This document shows positions 16,100-26,309 of a DNA stretch of 33,375 bases, piece by piece. The DNA lies in assembly GCF_030269645.1 (NCBI RefSeq), contig NZ_BSTR01000072.1, forward strand, positions 1-33,375, read 5' to 3'. Origin of the DNA: Actinokineospora sp. NBRC 105648. Its GTDB lineage: Bacteria; Actinomycetota; Actinomycetes; Mycobacteriales; Pseudonocardiaceae. A program made the translations under genes and the position numbers. Numbering within the stretch: the first letter of the stretch is position 1; each line of letters starts with the position of its first letter. The notes beneath the pieces were generated by a model. The model searched no databases. It had not been told where the DNA came from and saw only the letters and a program-made list of their open reading frames with translations.

Positions 16100-16876
16100 C
16101 TAGGAACCGAACCTGCGGTGCCGGATTCCGTACGCGCGCAGCGCCCGCAGGAAATCCGTGCGGCGGAAGTCGGGCCAGTAGGCCTCGCAGAAGTGGAACT
16201 CCGAGTGCGCCGACTGCCACAGCAGGAACCCGGAGAGCCGCTGCTCGCCCGAGGTGCGGATCACCAGGTCGGGGTCGGGCTGGCCGGAGGTGTAGAGGTG
16301 CTCGGAGATGTGGTCGACGTCGAGCACCTCGGCCAGCTCCTCGATCGTGGTGCCCGCCTCGGCGTGCTGCTGGAGCAGCTTGCGCACCGCGTCGGCGATC
16401 TCGCGCCTGCCGCCGTAGCCCACCGCGATGTTGACCTCCATGCCCTCGCGGCCCGCCGCCCGGCTCGCCGCCGCCTGCAGCCGGTTGGCGGTCTCGGTGG
16501 GCAGGATGTCCTGGGCGCCGATGATCCGCAGCCGCCACGGCGCGCCCGGCTCGGCGAGCTCGTCGACCACGTCGCCGATGATCTGCAGCAGCGGCGCCAG
16601 CTCGGCCGGGTCGCGGTTGAGGTTGTCGGTGCTGAGCAGCCAGAGGGTGACCACCTCGACCCCGGCCTCCTCGCACCAGCCGAGCAGGTCGGCGATCCGC
16701 CGGGCGCCGACCCGGTGGCCGTCGTTGACGTCGGTGAACCCCGCCTCCCTGGCCCACCGGCGGTTGCCGTCGAGCATGACGCCCACGTGCCTCGGGGTGC
16801 GGCCCCCCGCCTGCTGGACTAGCCGCTTCTCGTAGATGCCGTACACGACGTCGGCCACGCGCCTGCGGAGACTCAC
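16100..16876 (-). CDS. uppS: Short-chain (Z)-isoprenyl diphosphate synthase (UppS family)
   Basis: The 258-residue cis-prenyltransferase carries the catalytic Asp36 in MLDGNRRWAR, the substrate-region motif WLLSTDNLNR and the C-terminal RTSGEQRLSGF motif. It closely resembles M. tuberculosis Rv1086, which makes (Z,E)-farnesyl diphosphate, the precursor of decaprenyl phosphate for cell-wall synthesis. It could instead make longer products, since chain length cannot be read with certainty. GTG 16876 is chosen because a start at 16936 would run into the divergent gene. TACTCT sits 8 bases upstream with no ribosome site, suggesting a leaderless or near-leaderless mRNA. Confidence 0.92.
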   Translation of the reverse strand: MSLRRRVADVVYGIYEKRLVQQAGGRTPRHVGVMLDGNRRWAREAGFTDVNDGHRVGARRIADLLGWCEEAGVEVVTLWLLSTDNLNRDPAELAPLLQIIGDVVDELAEPGAPWRLRIIGAQDILPTETANRLQAAASRAAGREGMEVNIAVGYGGRREIADAVRKLLQQHAEAGTTIEELAEVLDVDHISEHLYTSGQPDPDLVIRTSGEQRLSGFLLWQSAHSEFHFCEAYWPDFRRTDFLRALRAYGIRHRRFGS

Positions 16877-16925
16877 GGCCGAAGAGAGTACGCCGTCGAG
16901 CGGCCCGTGGGAGCACACTGGGCAG

Positions 16926-17363
16926 GTGCAGCGCATCCGGATCGATCCGATATGGCAGGACCTCGCGGTGATCGAACGCCTGGTCCGCGAGTCGCGGACG
17001 GTGGCCGTGGTGGGGCTGAGCGCCTCGCCGACGCGGCCCAGCCACGGGGTGGCGAGCTACCTGCGCTCCGCCGGGCTCACCGTGTACCCGGTCAACCCGG
17101 GGCTGGAGTCGTGGGAGGGGCTGCCCGCGTACGCCTCGCTGGCGGAGGTGCCGGGGGAGATCGACATCGTCGACGTGTTCCGGCAGCCCGCCTTCGCCGT
17201 CGAGGTGGCCGCGGCGGCGGTCGAGGTGGGGGCGGGCGCGCTGTGGATGCAGCTGGGGGTGATCTCGCCGGAGGCAGCCGAGGTGGCGGCCGCGGGCGGG
17301 CTCGACGTCGTGATGGACCGGTGCCTGGGGGTGGAGCACCGGGAGGTGGTGGGCTGGTCGTAG
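16926..17363 (+). CDS. CoA-binding domain protein (YccU-like)
   Basis: The 145-residue protein is essentially one Rossmann-type CoA-binding domain: a TVAVVGLSASPTRPSHGVA nucleotide loop at about residues 28-46, then VYPVNPG, DIVDVFR, WMQLG and a final VMDRCLGVEH. Stand-alone proteins of this type bind CoA or acyl-CoA, and the biological role is unclear. It is divergent from uppS with 49 bases between the starts. CACACT lies 7 bases before GTG 16926, so a leaderless mRNA is possible. A frame opening at 16836 overlaps uppS and is rejected. Confidence 0.85.
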   Translation: MQRIRIDPIWQDLAVIERLVRESRTVAVVGLSASPTRPSHGVASYLRSAGLTVYPVNPGLESWEGLPAYASLAEVPGEIDIVDVFRQPAFAVEVAAAAVEVGAGALWMQLGVISPEAAEVAAAGGLDVVMDRCLGVEHREVVGWS

Positions 17364-17428
17364 GGGCGGGGGTGGGGTCGGCAACAGGGGTGTGGCGGGT
17401 GAACCTACGGTCCCGTAACGTCGGTCGG

Positions 17429-18103
17429 GTGACGTCAGCGACGCTGACCGAGCCCCCGGCCGGTCACTCCAAGCCCCGCATGCGCGGCGTGATCCACCTG
17501 TGGTCGTTCTTCATCTCGGTCGCCACCATCGGCACCCTGGTCTCGCTCGCCGCCACTGTGTCGGCCCGCGCGGTCCTGGCGACCTCGGTCTACGGCGTCA
17601 CGGTGCTCGGCCTGTTCGGCGTGAGCGCGCTCTACCACCGGCGCTGGTGGGTCACCCAGCGCGCGCACACCATGATGAAGCGGCTCGACCACTCGATGAT
17701 CTTCCTGTTCATCGCGGGCACGTACACGCCGTTCAGCCTGCTGGCGATGGACCAGCCCACCGGCTACATCGTGCTGTCCGTGGTGTGGGGCGGGGCCGTG
17801 CTCGGGGTCGCCCTGAAGATGCTCTGGCCGCACGCACCGCGCTGGCTGGGGACGCCGATCTACGTGGCGCTGGGCTGGGTGGCGATCTTCGTGCTGCCGC
17901 AGCTGCTCTCGCACGCCGGCGTGGCCGCGCTGGTCCTCCTGCTGACCGGCGGCCTGTTCTACACCGTCGGCGCGGTCTTCTACGCCACGAAGTGGCCCAA
18001 CCCGTGGCCCGGCACCTTCGGCCACCACGAGTTCTTCCACGCCGCCACCGTGCTCGCCGCCGCCTGCCACTACGTGGCGATCTGGCTGGTCATCTACTCC
18101 TAG
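17429..18103 (+). CDS. Hemolysin III / PAQR-family membrane protein
   Basis: The 224-residue protein has about seven transmembrane helices and the PAQR metal-site motifs: SALYHRRWW early, LDHSMIFLFIAGTYTPF in the middle, and HHEFFHAATVLAA near the end. These residues form the Zn site in adiponectin-receptor relatives, which act as hydrolases; bacterial members are named hemolysin III, but toxin activity is not implied. It is homologous in place and type to M. tuberculosis Rv1085c. TAACGT (17416-17421) lies 7 bases upstream of GTG 17429 with no ribosome site, suggesting leaderless translation. Confidence 0.9.
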   Translation: MTSATLTEPPAGHSKPRMRGVIHLWSFFISVATIGTLVSLAATVSARAVLATSVYGVTVLGLFGVSALYHRRWWVTQRAHTMMKRLDHSMIFLFIAGTYTPFSLLAMDQPTGYIVLSVVWGGAVLGVALKMLWPHAPRWLGTPIYVALGWVAIFVLPQLLSHAGVAALVLLLTGGLFYTVGAVFYATKWPNPWPGTFGHHEFFHAATVLAAACHYVAIWLVIYS

Positions 18104-18113
18104 CTGCGGTTTC

Positions 18114-18129
18114 AGGGGGCTCACCCCCT
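18114..18129 (+). terminator. Short GC hairpin after the hemolysin III gene
   Basis: AGGGGG (18114-18119) pairs with CCCCCT (18124-18129) around a CTCA loop, 11 bases beyond the stop. The stem is short and there is no T-run. Confidence 0.35.
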
Positions 18130-18130
18130 C

Positions 18131-19044
18131 TCAGGCCGCCTCCAGGCCGTCACCAGGAGAGCCGGCCCCGCCCAGGCCGCCGATGAAGGTGTCCACAGCC
18201 CTGCGTGTCCGGTCGTGGCTGCTCGACAGGAGATGGGTGTAGACCCGCAGCGTGAAGCCCGGGTCGGTGTGCCCGAGGTACTCGGCAACGGCCTTCACCG
18301 ACTCCCCCGCGTCGAGCAGGACCGAGGCGAACAGGTGCCGCAGTGCGTGCATCCCGTCGTCACGGGATCCCCGTCCGGGTGCAGCCAGGGCAGGGTGAGC
18401 GCCACGGGCGGGAACCGCTCCATGTACTCGTCCAGCTCCCGCAGGATGCCAGAGGCCAGAGGCGCGCTCCTCGTCTTCCGGCGTTTCGGCGGGGCGAAGA
18501 CAGGCTGGTTCTCAACGAGCCGAACTTGGCGGACCACGTTGACCGACTCGGCCTCCCGGTCGAGGTCGTCGGGCGAGAGCCCGAAGATCTCACCCTGCCG
18601 AAGCCCGAACCCTGCCCCACCGCAACAGCGATCTTGAACCGGTCGGGCAACGCGTCCATAACGGCCGACGCCCTCGAAGCGGACCACACCGCCACCCGCT
18701 TCTGCTCGACCTGCGGACGGGTGACGCTCCGTGCGTGGCAGGGATTCTCAAGAATGCGCTTGTCGTCGACAGCGGCGTTGAGGATCGACGCCAGGCGCGT
18801 GAACAGCAACACCCGGTAGTTGGCCGCCACGGACCTGTCCTGCAACTGACGCAGCCACGCCTGCACGTCACCTGGCTTGATCCCCCCGAGCGACTTCCGC
18901 TCGAAGAACGGGAACAGGTGACTTCGACCGCTCCCGCCCGTCCGGGTCGAGGTACCGCACCTTGTAGCGGTCCCCCTTGCCGTAGAGGGCTGTCTTCTCC
19001 CGCCCCGCCTTTCCAGTCGCGGGATCCACGACCTTGCGATACTC
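18131..19044 (-). pseudogene. Tyrosine recombinase (phage/ICE-type integrase), frameshifted remnant
   Basis: Reading the minus strand from 19044 to 18131, integrase-like sequence appears in successive frames. First comes a piece with ALYGKGDRYKVRYLDPDG, then AWLRQLQDRSVAANYRVLLF...DDKRILENPC. Next is GFGLRQGEIFGLSPDDLD with the first catalytic Arg, and last MHALRHLFASVLLDAGESV...LGHTDPGFTLRVYTHLL with the His-x-x-Arg, the second His and the Tyr nucleophile. At least three frame changes are needed. The N-terminus is missing, and its first piece follows the GNAT stop directly and in frame. All catalytic residues survive, so decay is recent, or indels were introduced in sequencing. No attachment sites were found. 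Confidence 0.8.
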
Positions 19045-19578
19045 CTAGGCCTGCTCGAACTCGCGGGCCAGCACGCTCATCAACAGCATGTCGTGCAGCT
19101 GACCGTCTCGGCGGAAGACCTCGCGGAGGCGGCCCTCGACGATGAAGCCGACCTTCTCGTACACGCGGACGGCCGCCACGTTGTCCACGACCACGTACAG
19201 CTGGATCGCGTGCAGGCGCATGTTGTGGAAGCCCCACCGGCACAGCAGCCGCAGGGCCTCGGTGCCGTAGCCCTTGCCCCGGGCGTCCGCGTCGCCGAAG
19301 TAGATGTCGACCTCGGCGCGGCCGGACTCGGGTTCGGCGTCGCGGAGCACCACCACGCCCACGAACCTGCCCTCGTCGAGGGTCTCCACGGCGAAGCGGA
19401 CCCGCGAGTAGCTGTTCGGCGGGAAGTCCGCCAAGCGCTTGCGCAGCTGCGCCAACGACTCCGGGTAGCCCTCGGTCATCCACCGCATCGCGTCCGGGTC
19501 GTTGTGCCAGCGCCACATGGGGTCGGCGTCCTCCGGCTCGATGGGGCGCAGCCGCACGAGCTCACCGGTCAGTGCCAC
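19045..19578 (-). CDS. GNAT-family N-acetyltransferase (RimJ/RimL-like)
   Basis: The 177-residue protein has the GNAT fold in order: VRLRPIEPEDADPMWRW near the start, the acetyl-CoA loop RGKGYGTEALRLL at about 105-118, and NVAAVRVYEKVGF at about 138-150 with the usual late tyrosine. It resembles acetyltransferases that modify protein N-termini or small amines; the substrate is unknown. GTG 19578 gives the family-typical N-terminus (MALTGELVRLRP). It lies between the integrase relic and an RHH-like gene, so it may have arrived with the mobile element. Confidence 0.87.
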   Translation of the reverse strand: MALTGELVRLRPIEPEDADPMWRWHNDPDAMRWMTEGYPESLAQLRKRLADFPPNSYSRVRFAVETLDEGRFVGVVVLRDAEPESGRAEVDIYFGDADARGKGYGTEALRLLCRWGFHNMRLHAIQLYVVVDNVAAVRVYEKVGFIVEGRLREVFRRDGQLHDMLLMSVLAREFEQA

Positions 19579-19619
19579 CGGACCACCATGGCGGCAGTCC
19601 GGTGGCCCCGCCAACCGAT

Positions 19620-20177
19620 TTACAGGTCCGGTCCCTGCGCGCGCAGGTCGTCGACCTTGCTCATCGCCTCGCGCAACGACCCCAGCCACTCCTCGGCGTG
19701 CTTGCCGACCAGGCGGACCGTCCAGGCCAGCGCGTCCGAGCGGGACCGGGCCACGCCCGAGGACACCAGGGTGTCCAAAATCAGCCGTTCCGGCTGGCGC
19801 AGCCTGGTCATCACCGGCACCGACAACGTGGTGAACAGTTCCTCGGTGTCGCCCTGCCGCGCGCCCCACGCGACCTTGCGGCCGTAGCGGTGCTCGGCCT
19901 GCCGGGCGATCTCGATGCGCTCCTCCCGGGTGTCCTCGCGCCACCGGGCGATCCGGCCGGACTCGGCGGCGGCGCGGGCCGCGTCGTCCGGGTAGTCGCC
20001 CTCCAGGGTGGGCAGGGTGCCGACGACCAGGATCTCCTCGCGGTCCACGGTCACCTCCGGCTGCCCGGTGAACCACCCGTCGGGCAGCCTGCCGGAGAAC
20101 CAGGCCGCCGCGTCGTCCGCGGGCGGGACCTCGGACTGTTGCCAGCCCGGGCCGCCCCTCCACTGCTGCTTCCGCAT
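19620..20177 (-). CDS. Conserved hypothetical protein with RHH-like C-terminal segment
   Basis: The 185-residue soluble, charged protein has no signal peptide. The N-terminal half (PDGWFTGQPEVTVDREEILV) is unassigned. Residues about 125-160 (ERLILDTLVSSGVARSRSDA) resemble the ribbon-helix-helix pattern of small DNA-binding proteins, but the strand part is weak, so DNA binding is only a suggestion. ATG 20177 has GGGAG 7 bases upstream, and an AT-rich segment with a near-exact tandem TGATTACA/TGATTACC lies at 20193-20208. Confidence 0.7.
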   Translation of the reverse strand: MRKQQWRGGPGWQQSEVPPADDAAAWFSGRLPDGWFTGQPEVTVDREEILVVGTLPTLEGDYPDDAARAAAESGRIARWREDTREERIEIARQAEHRYGRKVAWGARQGDTEELFTTLSVPVMTRLRQPERLILDTLVSSGVARSRSDALAWTVRLVGKHAEEWLGSLREAMSKVDDLRAQGPDL

Positions 20178-20258
20178 GTCCGACTCCCTTGATTACATGA
20201 TTACCTCTTAACTCAAGCTACGCCGGTAACCACGTATCAGGTGTTCGCCCGGAGCGGA

Positions 20259-22256
<1,998 letters not shown>

Positions 22257-22301
22257 GGCCCCAGCCTGCCAAACGACGTGCGGCGGGGCAGCGCGGTGCG
22301 C

Positions 22302-22316
22302 CACACTTCGCCGGTG
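22302..22316 (+). promoter_or_regulatory. Possible -10 box at the hen1 start
   Basis: CACACT (22302-22307) is 7 bases before the GTG at 22314 and no ribosome site is present. The same CACACT-N6-GTG arrangement occurs at the CoA-binding protein gene (16914-16928). Confidence 0.35.
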
Positions 22317-23636
22317 CTGCTGACCCTGACGACCACCCTCCGCCCGGCCACCGACCTCGGCTACCTGCTGCACAAGCACCCAGGGAAGGCGCAAGCGTTT
22401 TCCACCTCCGCGGGGACGGCGCACGTGTTCTACCCCGCCGCCGCCGAGGACACCTGCACGGCGGCGCTGCTATTAGAGGTGGACCCGACCAAGGTGAACC
22501 ACGTCGACGACCGCGGGTACACCGCGGGCTCGATGTTCGCCGTCGCGCTCGGCTCGGTGTTCCGCACCGCGATGAACGGCCGCTGCGACAGCCGCCCGGC
22601 GCTGGCCGACACCCCGATCCCGCTGACCGCGCACCTGCCCGCCGCACCCTGCCGCGGCGGCGCCGACCTGGCCGAGCGGCTGTTCACGCCGCTGGGCTGG
22701 CGGGTGGCCGCGCGGCCGGTCCCGCTCGACCCGGCGTTCCCCGAGTGGGGCGCGGCCCGCTGCGTCGACCTGCGGCTCGACGGTGAGCTGCGGCTGGCCG
22801 ACGCGCTGCGCCACCTGTACGTGCTGCTGCCGGTGCTCGACGACGCCAAGCACTACTGGGTCGGCGAGGAGGAGGTCGACAAGCTGCTGCGCGCGGCGGG
22901 CGACTGGCTGCCGACCCACCCGGAGCGCGACTTGATCAGCAAGCGCTACCTCGCGCACCGGCGCGGGTACGTGCGGTCCGCGCTCGAGCGACTGACCGAA
23001 TTGGACGGTTCGGCGCCGCCGGACGCCGAGCCGGTGGCGCGCCCGATGGCCGCGACCCGACGGGAAGCCGTCCTCGCCGCGTTGCACGAGGTCGGTGCTC
23101 GGCGGGTGCTCGACCTGGGCTGCGGTGGCGGCGCGCTGCTCGCCGAGCTGGCCGCGGACCCGAGGTTCACCGAGGTCCTCGGCACCGACGTGGCGGCGCG
23201 GGCGCTGGAGATCGCCGAGCGCGGTCTGGCCCGGCTGCCCGACCGGTTGCGCGAGCGGGTCACGCTGCGGCAGTCCGCGCTCACCTACACCGACCCGGAG
23301 CTCGCGGGCTACGACGCGGCGGTGCTGATGGAAGTGGTCGAGCACGTCGACCCGGGCAGGCTGCCCGCGCTGGAGCGCGCGGTGTTCGGCACCGCCCGAC
23401 CGGCGCACGTGGTCGTGACCACGCCGAACATCGAGTACAACGCGCTGTTCCCGCGCCCGGACGTGTTGCGCCACAAGGACCACCGGTTCGAGTGGACGCG
23501 CGCGGAGTTCCAGGCGTGGGGCGACGGCGTCGCCCAGCGGCGCGGCTACACCGTCCGCTACGGACCGATCGGCCCGGTCGACCCCGACCTCGGCGCCCCG
23601 ACCCAGCTGGCCGTGTTCACCCGAGCGGAGGCGTGA
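22314..23636 (+). CDS. hen1: Hen1: 3'-terminal RNA ribose 2'-O-methyltransferase with ligase-activating domain
   Basis: The 440-residue protein methylates the 2'-OH of the 3'-terminal nucleotide at a cleaved RNA before Pnkp rejoins it. Residues 1-240 are the bacterial Hen1 N-terminal domain (LTLTTTLRPATDLGYLLHKH, TAALLLEVDP), which activates the Pnkp ligase. Residues about 245-440 are a SAM methyltransferase with VLDLGCGGG (264-272) and the Hen1 metal site Glu340, Glu343, His344 (EVVEHVD) plus a histidine in HKDHRFEW (387 or 390). The GTG start gives the conserved N-terminus directly. The TGA stop shares one base with the pnkp ATG. Codon 54 is TTA. Confidence 0.95.
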   Translation: MLLTLTTTLRPATDLGYLLHKHPGKAQAFSTSAGTAHVFYPAAAEDTCTAALLLEVDPTKVNHVDDRGYTAGSMFAVALGSVFRTAMNGRCDSRPALADTPIPLTAHLPAAPCRGGADLAERLFTPLGWRVAARPVPLDPAFPEWGAARCVDLRLDGELRLADALRHLYVLLPVLDDAKHYWVGEEEVDKLLRAAGDWLPTHPERDLISKRYLAHRRGYVRSALERLTELDGSAPPDAEPVARPMAATRREAVLAALHEVGARRVLDLGCGGGALLAELAADPRFTEVLGTDVAARALEIAERGLARLPDRLRERVTLRQSALTYTDPELAGYDAAVLMEVVEHVDPGRLPALERAVFGTARPAHVVVTTPNIEYNALFPRPDVLRHKDHRFEWTRAEFQAWGDGVAQRRGYTVRYGPIGPVDPDLGAPTQLAVFTRAEA

Positions 23637-26137
23637 TGGACCTGATCATCCCGGACATGTCCCTGGTGGTGCTCGTCGGCGCCTCCGGCTCGGGCAAGTC
23701 GACCTTCGCGCGGCGGCACTTCCGCGCCACCCAGGTGCTCTCCAGCGACTTCTTCCGCGGCCTGGTCAGCGACGACGAGAACGACCAGTCCGCCTCGGCC
23801 GCCGCGTTCGACGCGCTGCACTACGTCGCGGGCAAACGCTTGCAGGCCGGCCTGGTGACCGTCGTGGACGCCACGAACGTGCAGCGGGCACCGCGCGCGG
23901 CGCTGATCAAGCTGGCGCGCGAGCACGACGTGCTGCCGGTCGCGGTGGTGCTCGACGTGCCGGAGTCAGTGTGCGTGCGGCGCAACGCCGCGCGGCCCGA
24001 CCGGGATTTCGGCGCGCACGTGGTGCACCGGCACGTGGCCGACCTGCGGCGGTCGACCAGCGGGCTGCGCAAGGAGGGCTTCCGGCACGTGCACGTGTTG
24101 CGCGGTGAGTCCGAAGTGGACGAAGCGCGGATCGTGGTCCAGCCGCTGCGCAACGACCGACGGTCGGAGACCGGCCCGTTCGACGTGATCGGCGACGTGC
24201 ACGGCTGCCGCGCCGAGCTTGAGGAACTGTTGCGGGAGCTGGGTTACACGCTGGCCCGGGACGCCGAAGGCCGGGCCGTCGGCGCGGCGCACCCGGCGGG
24301 CAGACGGGCGGTGTTCGTCGGCGACCTGGTCGACCGCGGTCCCGACACCCCGGGCGTGCTGCGGCTGGCGATGGGCATGGTCGAGGCGGGCACGGCGCTG
24401 GCGGTGTGCGGCAACCACGAGCAGAAGCTGGTGCGGGCGCTGCGCGGCAAGCAGGTCACCGTGCGGCACGGTCTCGCGGAGTCGTTGGCGCAGCTGGGCG
24501 AGGAGGAGCCGGAGTTCGTCGAACGCGCCACGAGCTTCTGCGACGACCTGCTGAGCCACTACGTGCTCGACGGCGGCAACCTCGTCGTCGCGCACGCGGG
24601 CCTTCCCGCGCAGTACCACGGTCGGGCATCCGGCCGGGTGCGGTCGTTCGCTCTCTACGGCGACACCACCGGCGAGACCGACGAGTACGGCCTCCCGGTG
24701 CGCTATCCGTGGGCCAACGACTACCGCGGCCACGCGACTGTCCTCTACGGACACACACCGGTGCCGGACGCGGAGTGGGTCAACTCCACGATGTGCCTGG
24801 ACACCGGCTGCGTGTTCGGTGGCAAGCTCACGGCACTGCGCTATCCGGAGCGCGAGCTGGTGTCCGTTGCCGCGCACCAGGTCTGGTACGAGCCGGTGCG
24901 CCCGCTGGTGCCGGTTGTCGAGGAGCGGGAGCCGGACGCGTTGGCGCTGACCGACGTGGTGGGCCAGCGCGCCATCGAGACCGCGACCGGTCGTGTCTCG
25001 GTGAAGGCCGAGCAGGCAGCCGCCGCCCTGGAGGTTATGAGCCGGTTCGCGCTCGACCCGCGCTGGTTGGTGTACCTGCCGCCGACGATGGCACCCGCCG
25101 AGACGCACAAGGCAGGGGCGGTCCTGGAGCACCCGCTGGAGGCTTTCGCGGCCTATCCGGGCATGCCGGTGCTGTGCGAGGAGAAGCACATGGGCTCCCG
25201 TGCGGTAGTCCTGGTGACGCGTTCGGCCGAGGTGGCCCCGCGCCGCTTCGGCATCGAAGGCGACGGCGCCGTCTATACCCGCACCGGACGGCCGTTCTTC
25301 ACCGACGACCTGACGACCCAGCTGCTGCACCGCGTGCGCGCGGCCGTCGACTGGGACTCGCTGGCCACCGACTGGGTGCTGCTCGACACCGAGCTGCTTC
25401 CCTGGAACGCCAAGGCGTCCGGCCTGATCACCGACCAGTTCGCCGCCCTGGCGGCCGCCGGTGGTTCAGCCCTGCCCGCGAGCGTCGCCGCCTTGACGGC
25501 CGCCGCGGCCCGCGGCGTCGAGGTCGAAGAGTTGTTGTCCCGCACGGAGAAGCGGCTCGACAACGTCACCGGCTTCCGCGACGCCTACCGCCGCTACTGC
25601 GCCCCGACGTCCGGTTTGGACGGTGTCCGACTGGCCCCGTTCCAGGTCCTGGCGACCGAGGGCGCCACCCACCACACCACCCCGCACGACTGGCACCTCG
25701 CGGTCGCCGACCGGCTGGCCGTGGCCGACCCGGACCTGTTCACCCCCACCCGCAACCTCGCCGTCGACACCGGCGACCCGGGCTCGGTGGCCACGGGCGT
25801 GGCGTGGTGGGAGGAGCTGACCGCGGCGGGCGGCGAGGGCATGGTGGTCAAACCCGCCGCGAACTTCTTGCTGGGCAAGGGAAAACCCGTTCTCCCGGGC
25901 GTGAAGGTGCGCGGCGGCGAGTACCTGCGGCTGATCTACGGCCCGGACTACCCCGACCACCTGGACCGCCTGCGCGACCGCAAGCTCGCGCACAAGCGCT
26001 CGCTGGCCCAGCGCGAGTACGCCCTCGGCCTGGAGGCCCTGACCCGACTCACCCAGTCCGAACCGCTCTGGCGCGTGCACGAGTGCGTCTTCGCCGTGCT
26101 CGCCCTGGAGTCGGACCCCGTGGACCCGCGCCTGTAG
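23636..26137 (+). CDS. pnkp: Pnkp: polynucleotide kinase-phosphatase-adenylyltransferase, RNA repair
   Basis: The 833-residue enzyme heals and seals broken RNA. The 5'-OH polynucleotide kinase covers about 1-170, with P-loop GASGSGKST (Lys21). The calcineurin-type 2',3'-phosphatase covers about 180-440, with DVHGC (Asp187, His189), GDLVDRG, GNHEQ and YGHTPV. The ligase/adenylyltransferase covers about 470-833, with nucleophile Lys517 in EEKHMGSRA, and GEGMVVKP and KVRGGEYLRLIYGP downstream. On its own, Pnkp adenylylates itself but needs the Hen1 N-terminal domain to ligate. The TGATG junction with hen1 indicates coupled translation and a stoichiometric complex. All three active sites look intact. 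Confidence 0.96.
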   Translation: MDLIIPDMSLVVLVGASGSGKSTFARRHFRATQVLSSDFFRGLVSDDENDQSASAAAFDALHYVAGKRLQAGLVTVVDATNVQRAPRAALIKLAREHDVLPVAVVLDVPESVCVRRNAARPDRDFGAHVVHRHVADLRRSTSGLRKEGFRHVHVLRGESEVDEARIVVQPLRNDRRSETGPFDVIGDVHGCRAELEELLRELGYTLARDAEGRAVGAAHPAGRRAVFVGDLVDRGPDTPGVLRLAMGMVEAGTALAVCGNHEQKLVRALRGKQVTVRHGLAESLAQLGEEEPEFVERATSFCDDLLSHYVLDGGNLVVAHAGLPAQYHGRASGRVRSFALYGDTTGETDEYGLPVRYPWANDYRGHATVLYGHTPVPDAEWVNSTMCLDTGCVFGGKLTALRYPERELVSVAAHQVWYEPVRPLVPVVEEREPDALALTDVVGQRAIETATGRVSVKAEQAAAALEVMSRFALDPRWLVYLPPTMAPAETHKAGAVLEHPLEAFAAYPGMPVLCEEKHMGSRAVVLVTRSAEVAPRRFGIEGDGAVYTRTGRPFFTDDLTTQLLHRVRAAVDWDSLATDWVLLDTELLPWNAKASGLITDQFAALAAAGGSALPASVAALTAAAARGVEVEELLSRTEKRLDNVTGFRDAYRRYCAPTSGLDGVRLAPFQVLATEGATHHTTPHDWHLAVADRLAVADPDLFTPTRNLAVDTGDPGSVATGVAWWEELTAAGGEGMVVKPAANFLLGKGKPVLPGVKVRGGEYLRLIYGPDYPDHLDRLRDRKLAHKRSLAQREYALGLEALTRLTQSEPLWRVHECVFAVLALESDPVDPRL

Positions 26138-26143
26138 CCCGCC

Positions 26144-26309
26144 TAGGCGCTGTCCGGTGAGTCTGGTGCGTGGGATTCGTGATCCGCGTGGTTCCTGGCC
26201 GCGCGGGCGGGAAGCCGCTCGTACCGGGTTGTACTTGGGTTTTCCGTCCGTGCGGCCAGGGGCCGCGCGGGCGCGGGTAGCGCGTGCCGGACTTGCCGGG
26301 CAGCGCCTA
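26144..26309. repeat. Imperfect 14-bp inverted repeats flanking about 140 bp
   Basis: TAGGCGCTGTCCGG (26144-26157) and CCGGGCAGCGCCTA (26296-26309) are inverted copies with one mismatch. They lie between the convergent pnkp and mca units, and the right copy covers the stop of the small membrane protein gene. Inside, GGCCGCGCGGGCG occurs twice. It could be a terminator region or a miniature element. Confidence 0.45.

Noticed and set aside
17429..18103. True hemolysin
   Set aside because: The name is historical. The motifs are those of PAQR membrane proteins, and nothing indicates cytolytic activity.
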